Assembly (NCBI RefSeq): GCF_036099295.1 | Contig: NZ_CP107976.1 | Location: forward strand, 3,782,001-3,846,000 | From: Streptomyces sp. NBC_00358 | Lineage (GTDB): Bacteria > Actinomycetota > Actinomycetes > Streptomycetales > Streptomycetaceae | DNA length: 64,000 nucleotides | Direction: 5' to 3' | Part shown: in pieces, positions 62,170 through 64,000 of the stretch | How the letters are laid out: each line of letters begins with the position of its first letter | Numbering within the stretch: position 1 is the stretch's first letter | Made by a program: the position numbers and the translations under genes | The notes under the pieces: generated by a model | What the model was told of the DNA's origin: nothing | The model's database searches: none | Seen by the model: the letters and a program-made list of their open reading frames with translations, nothing else

Positions 62170-62690
62170 GAGCGGTGGCAGGCGCCCCAGCCACCCTTGA
62201 CCGGGGCGCCGCGGGCGTCCCGGTCCTCGGGCTCACCGTCCTCTACGACGCGCGCTGCTCGCTGTGCGCCTTCCTGAAGCAGTGGCTCGTCCGGCAGGCG
62301 CAACTCGTCCCGCTCCGCTTCGTGCCGGCGGGCTCCGAGGAGGCCGCCCGGCGTTTCCCGCGGCTCGATCACCGCGCCACCCTGGGCGAGATCACCGTGG
62401 TGGGCGACGCCGGGCAGGTGTACCAGGGAGCAGCCGCCTGGGTCGTCACCCTGTGGGCACTGCGCGAGTACCGGGCGCTCGCCCACCGCCTCAGCACGCC
62501 CGCGGGGGCCAAGCTGGCCAGGGGCGCGACCCTCGCCGCCGCCAAGTGGCGCGAGACGCGGGCCCCCCAGCGGTGGGGCGGCGGCGTCTACCACCGGGGC
62601 GACGGCTGGAGCTACGACCCGACAGCGGGATGGACCTACGCGCCCCCCGGCTGCGGCAGCGGCGAGTGTCCGACCGTTCCCACTCGTTAG
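62166..62690 (+). CDS. DCC-family (DUF393) thiol-disulfide oxidoreductase-like protein
   Basis: 174 residues. The family mark is LTVLYDARCSLCAFLKQWLVRQAQL near residue 23, with Asp and the CxxC pair. GQVYQGAAAWVVTLWALREYRALAHRLSTPAG follows. A C-terminal extension has SYDPTAGWTYAPPGCGSGEC with two more Cys. GTG 62166 overlaps the membrane-protein stop (GTGA). Probable role: redox partner or membrane redox sensor with its neighbour. Confidence 0.82.
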   Translation: MRAVAGAPATLDRGAAGVPVLGLTVLYDARCSLCAFLKQWLVRQAQLVPLRFVPAGSEEAARRFPRLDHRATLGEITVVGDAGQVYQGAAAWVVTLWALREYRALAHRLSTPAGAKLARGATLAAAKWRETRAPQRWGGGVYHRGDGWSYDPTAGWTYAPPGCGSGECPTVPTR

Positions 62691-62699
62691 GCTCGTCCC

Positions 62700-63569
62700 G
62701 TGCCAGCACCGACAGACAGCCCCGGCCCCATCGGGTCCGCCGGGCCCTCCAAGTCCTCCGAGCCGTCCGAGTCCCCCGAGTCGTCCGAGTCGTCCGAGTC
62801 CTCCGAGTCCTCCGAGTCCGCGACGGCCTCCCGGCCCTCGGCGTCCGTCGGCAAGGGGGCGGCGAAGAGCCCGGCCAAGAGCGAGCAGACCCGGGCCCTG
62901 ATCCTGGAGACCGCGATGCGGCTCTTCCAGGAGCGGGGTTACGACAAGACGACGATGCGGGCCATCGCCCAGGAGGCCGGGGTCTCCGTCGGGAACGCGT
63001 ACTACTACTTCGCCGGCAAGGAGCACCTGATCCAGGGCTTCTACGACCGGATCGCCGCCGAACACCGGGAGGCGGTCCGGGACGTGCTGGACCGCGAGAC
63101 GGACCTGGAGGCCCGGCTGGGCGGCGTGCTGCGGGTGTGGCTGGACATCGCCACGCCGTACCACGAGTTCGCCGTGCAGTTCTTCAAGAACGCCGCCGAC
63201 CCGGACAGTCCGCTCAGCCCCTTCTCCCCCGAGTCGGAGCACGCGCGCCTGGAGGCCATCAGTGTCCACAAGGAGGTGCTGGCCGGGGCGAAGACCAAAG
63301 TGCCGGAGGAACTGCGCGAGGTGCTGCCCGAGCTGATGTGGCTCTCCCAGATGGGCCTCGTCCTGTACTGGGTCTTCGACCGGACCGAGAACCGCGAGCG
63401 CAGCTACCGGCTCGCCGAGCGCGGCGCACGCCTCACCACTCGCGGCGTCCAGCTCTCCCGTTTCCGGCTTCTGCGGCCCCTCGTCCACGAGGTGCACGAG
63501 CTGTTCACGGACTTCCTGCCGGGCATGACGAAGGCGCTCCCCGACCCGGCCGGGAAGAAGGACGAGTGA
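62700..63569 (+). CDS. TetR-family repressor with Ser/Glu repeat N-terminus
   Basis: 289 residues. Residues 1-55 are a simple Ser-Glu tract (SSEPSESPESSESSESSESSES) coded by GAGTCGTCC/GAGTCCTCC repeats. The HTH is LILETAMRLFQERGYDKTTMRAIAQEAGVSVGNAYYYFAGKEHLIQGFYDRI. The ligand domain has VAPV-free helices ending in DFLPGMTKALPDPAGKKDE. It probably binds the TTGAAC palindromes before this operon and so represses itself. It resembles FabR/FadR-like actinobacterial TetRs, but I cannot name the ligand. Confidence 0.85.
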   Translation: MPAPTDSPGPIGSAGPSKSSEPSESPESSESSESSESSESATASRPSASVGKGAAKSPAKSEQTRALILETAMRLFQERGYDKTTMRAIAQEAGVSVGNAYYYFAGKEHLIQGFYDRIAAEHREAVRDVLDRETDLEARLGGVLRVWLDIATPYHEFAVQFFKNAADPDSPLSPFSPESEHARLEAISVHKEVLAGAKTKVPEELREVLPELMWLSQMGLVLYWVFDRTENRERSYRLAERGARLTTRGVQLSRFRLLRPLVHEVHELFTDFLPGMTKALPDPAGKKDE

Positions 63570-63576
63570 GTGAGGG

Positions 63577-63611
63577 GTGAGGGGCGCCCCGTAGGGCCGG
63601 GCGCCCCTCAC
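63577..63611 (+). terminator. Terminator after the TetR gene
   Basis: Perfect 13-bp arms GTGAGGGGCGCCC (63577-63589) and GGGCGCCCCTCAC (63599-63611), also serving the convergent gene. Confidence 0.82.
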
Positions 63612-63638
63612 ATCATCCGAAGGCCGTTTCCGGCGGCC

Positions 63639-64000
63639 TCAGTTGACCGCGTCGGCGTCCACCTCGCCCTCCGCCAGCTCCACGTCGTGGACCAGCGGTT
63701 CGTCCGTGACGACCACGTGCCGTGCCCTGGCCCCGTACGAACGGGCCGTCGCCGACAGCAGATACGTCCCCGGCGCGGGCACCGAGACGATGTACGAGCC
63801 GTCGGCCAGCGAGGTCACCCGGTCCAGCTCACGCCCGCCCTTGGTCAGCAGGGTGAGGACGGCTCCGTCGACAGGCCCGCCCTCCGCGTCGCGGACGAAG
63901 CCGTGGACGACCGACGCGCCGCCCGCGACGGGAGCCGCGCTCTCGGAGGGTGCCTCGGCCGGCTCCACCGCCAGGTGCGGCAGCCGCTTGTCCAGGCCGG
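63639..64000 (-). CDS. C-terminal end of a protein with a carboxypeptidase-regulatory-like domain (5' part outside window)
   Basis: About 120 residues are in the window. They form one beta-sandwich CarboxypepD_reg-like repeat: ASVVHGFVRDAEGGPVDGAVLTLLTKGGRELDRVTSLADGSYIVSVPAPGTYLLSATARSYGARARHVVV. A linker VEPAEAPSESAAPVAGG precedes it. In Streptomyces this domain often ends MFS transporters or large secreted proteins, but the main part of the gene is beyond the window. Confidence 0.78.
   Translation of the reverse strand, partial: GLDKRLPHLAVEPAEAPSESAAPVAGGASVVHGFVRDAEGGPVDGAVLTLLTKGGRELDRVTSLADGSYIVSVPAPGTYLLSATARSYGARARHVVVTDEPLVHDVELAEGEVDADAVN

Overview
This window is high-GC actinobacterial DNA, almost certainly from a Streptomyces chromosome. 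The evidence is strong G/C bias at third codon positions, many GTG and TTG starts, GTGA/ATGA stop-start overlaps inside operons, and gene order. sigQ divergent from afsQ1-afsQ2, then add, deoA/cdd, a BMP-type nucleoside ABC system, a nonulosonic-acid cell-wall cluster, an acyl-CoA mutase and sdhCDAB follow the same order as the S. coelicolor SCO491x to SCO485x region (gene order recalled, not searched). No tRNA, rRNA, CRISPR array, insertion sequence or prophage was recognised.

Left part (1-15.4 kb): the end of an aldehyde dehydrogenase gene and a shortened paralogue lacking the catalytic domain; a small secreted protein; a uridine-kinase-like P-loop protein; the sigQ / afsQ1-afsQ2-lipoprotein-VanZ regulatory locus with an AfsQ1-type box in the divergent gap; a PspC mini-protein; adenosine deaminase; an alpha/beta-hydrolase-fold protein with Asp at the nucleophile position; a YnfL/YnfM-like LysR-MFS pair; and an ECF sigma factor with a SnoaL-like tail whose 3' end overlaps an antisense STAS gene.

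Nucleoside block (9.1-24.3 kb): adenosine deaminase, thymidine phosphorylase, cytidine deaminase, two permeases, a double ATPase and two BMP lipoproteins would import and degrade nucleosides. A shared motif, CTACGCGCGT, usually as the palindrome CTACGCGCGTAG, lies before add, before the ABC ATPase gene and before each lipoprotein gene. This points to one local regulon. The ATPase gene appears to start with ATC.

Cell-wall block (24.5-35 kb): an M20 amidohydrolase, then two opposed gene groups for a nonulosonic-acid (Kdn or sialic-acid type) polymer: two GT-like transferases, NeuB, a NeuA-KdsC fusion, a GT2, a polysialyltransferase-like protein and an acyltransferase. A flavin monooxygenase with a divergent TetR and twin operators follows, then LysE, a Uma2 remnant, a mutase large subunit lacking a B12 domain, and an L,D-transpeptidase lipoprotein.

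Right part (41-64 kb): two similar ECF sigma / single-TM partner pairs flank a Phd/RelE-type toxin-antitoxin pair; one partner gene is frameshifted. After them come hypothetical proteins, a DUF4328 membrane protein, a GH20 hexosaminidase, an OHCU-decarboxylase-like protein missing its catalytic motif, sdhCDAB, two secreted proteins, a broken HTH regulator gene, a DUF4132 gene with a small overlapping partner, a VOC protein, and a three-gene operon (membrane protein, DCC thiol oxidoreductase, TetR) whose promoter carries twin TTGAAC-NN-GTTCAA operators. The window ends inside a gene whose C-terminus is a carboxypeptidase-regulatory-like domain.
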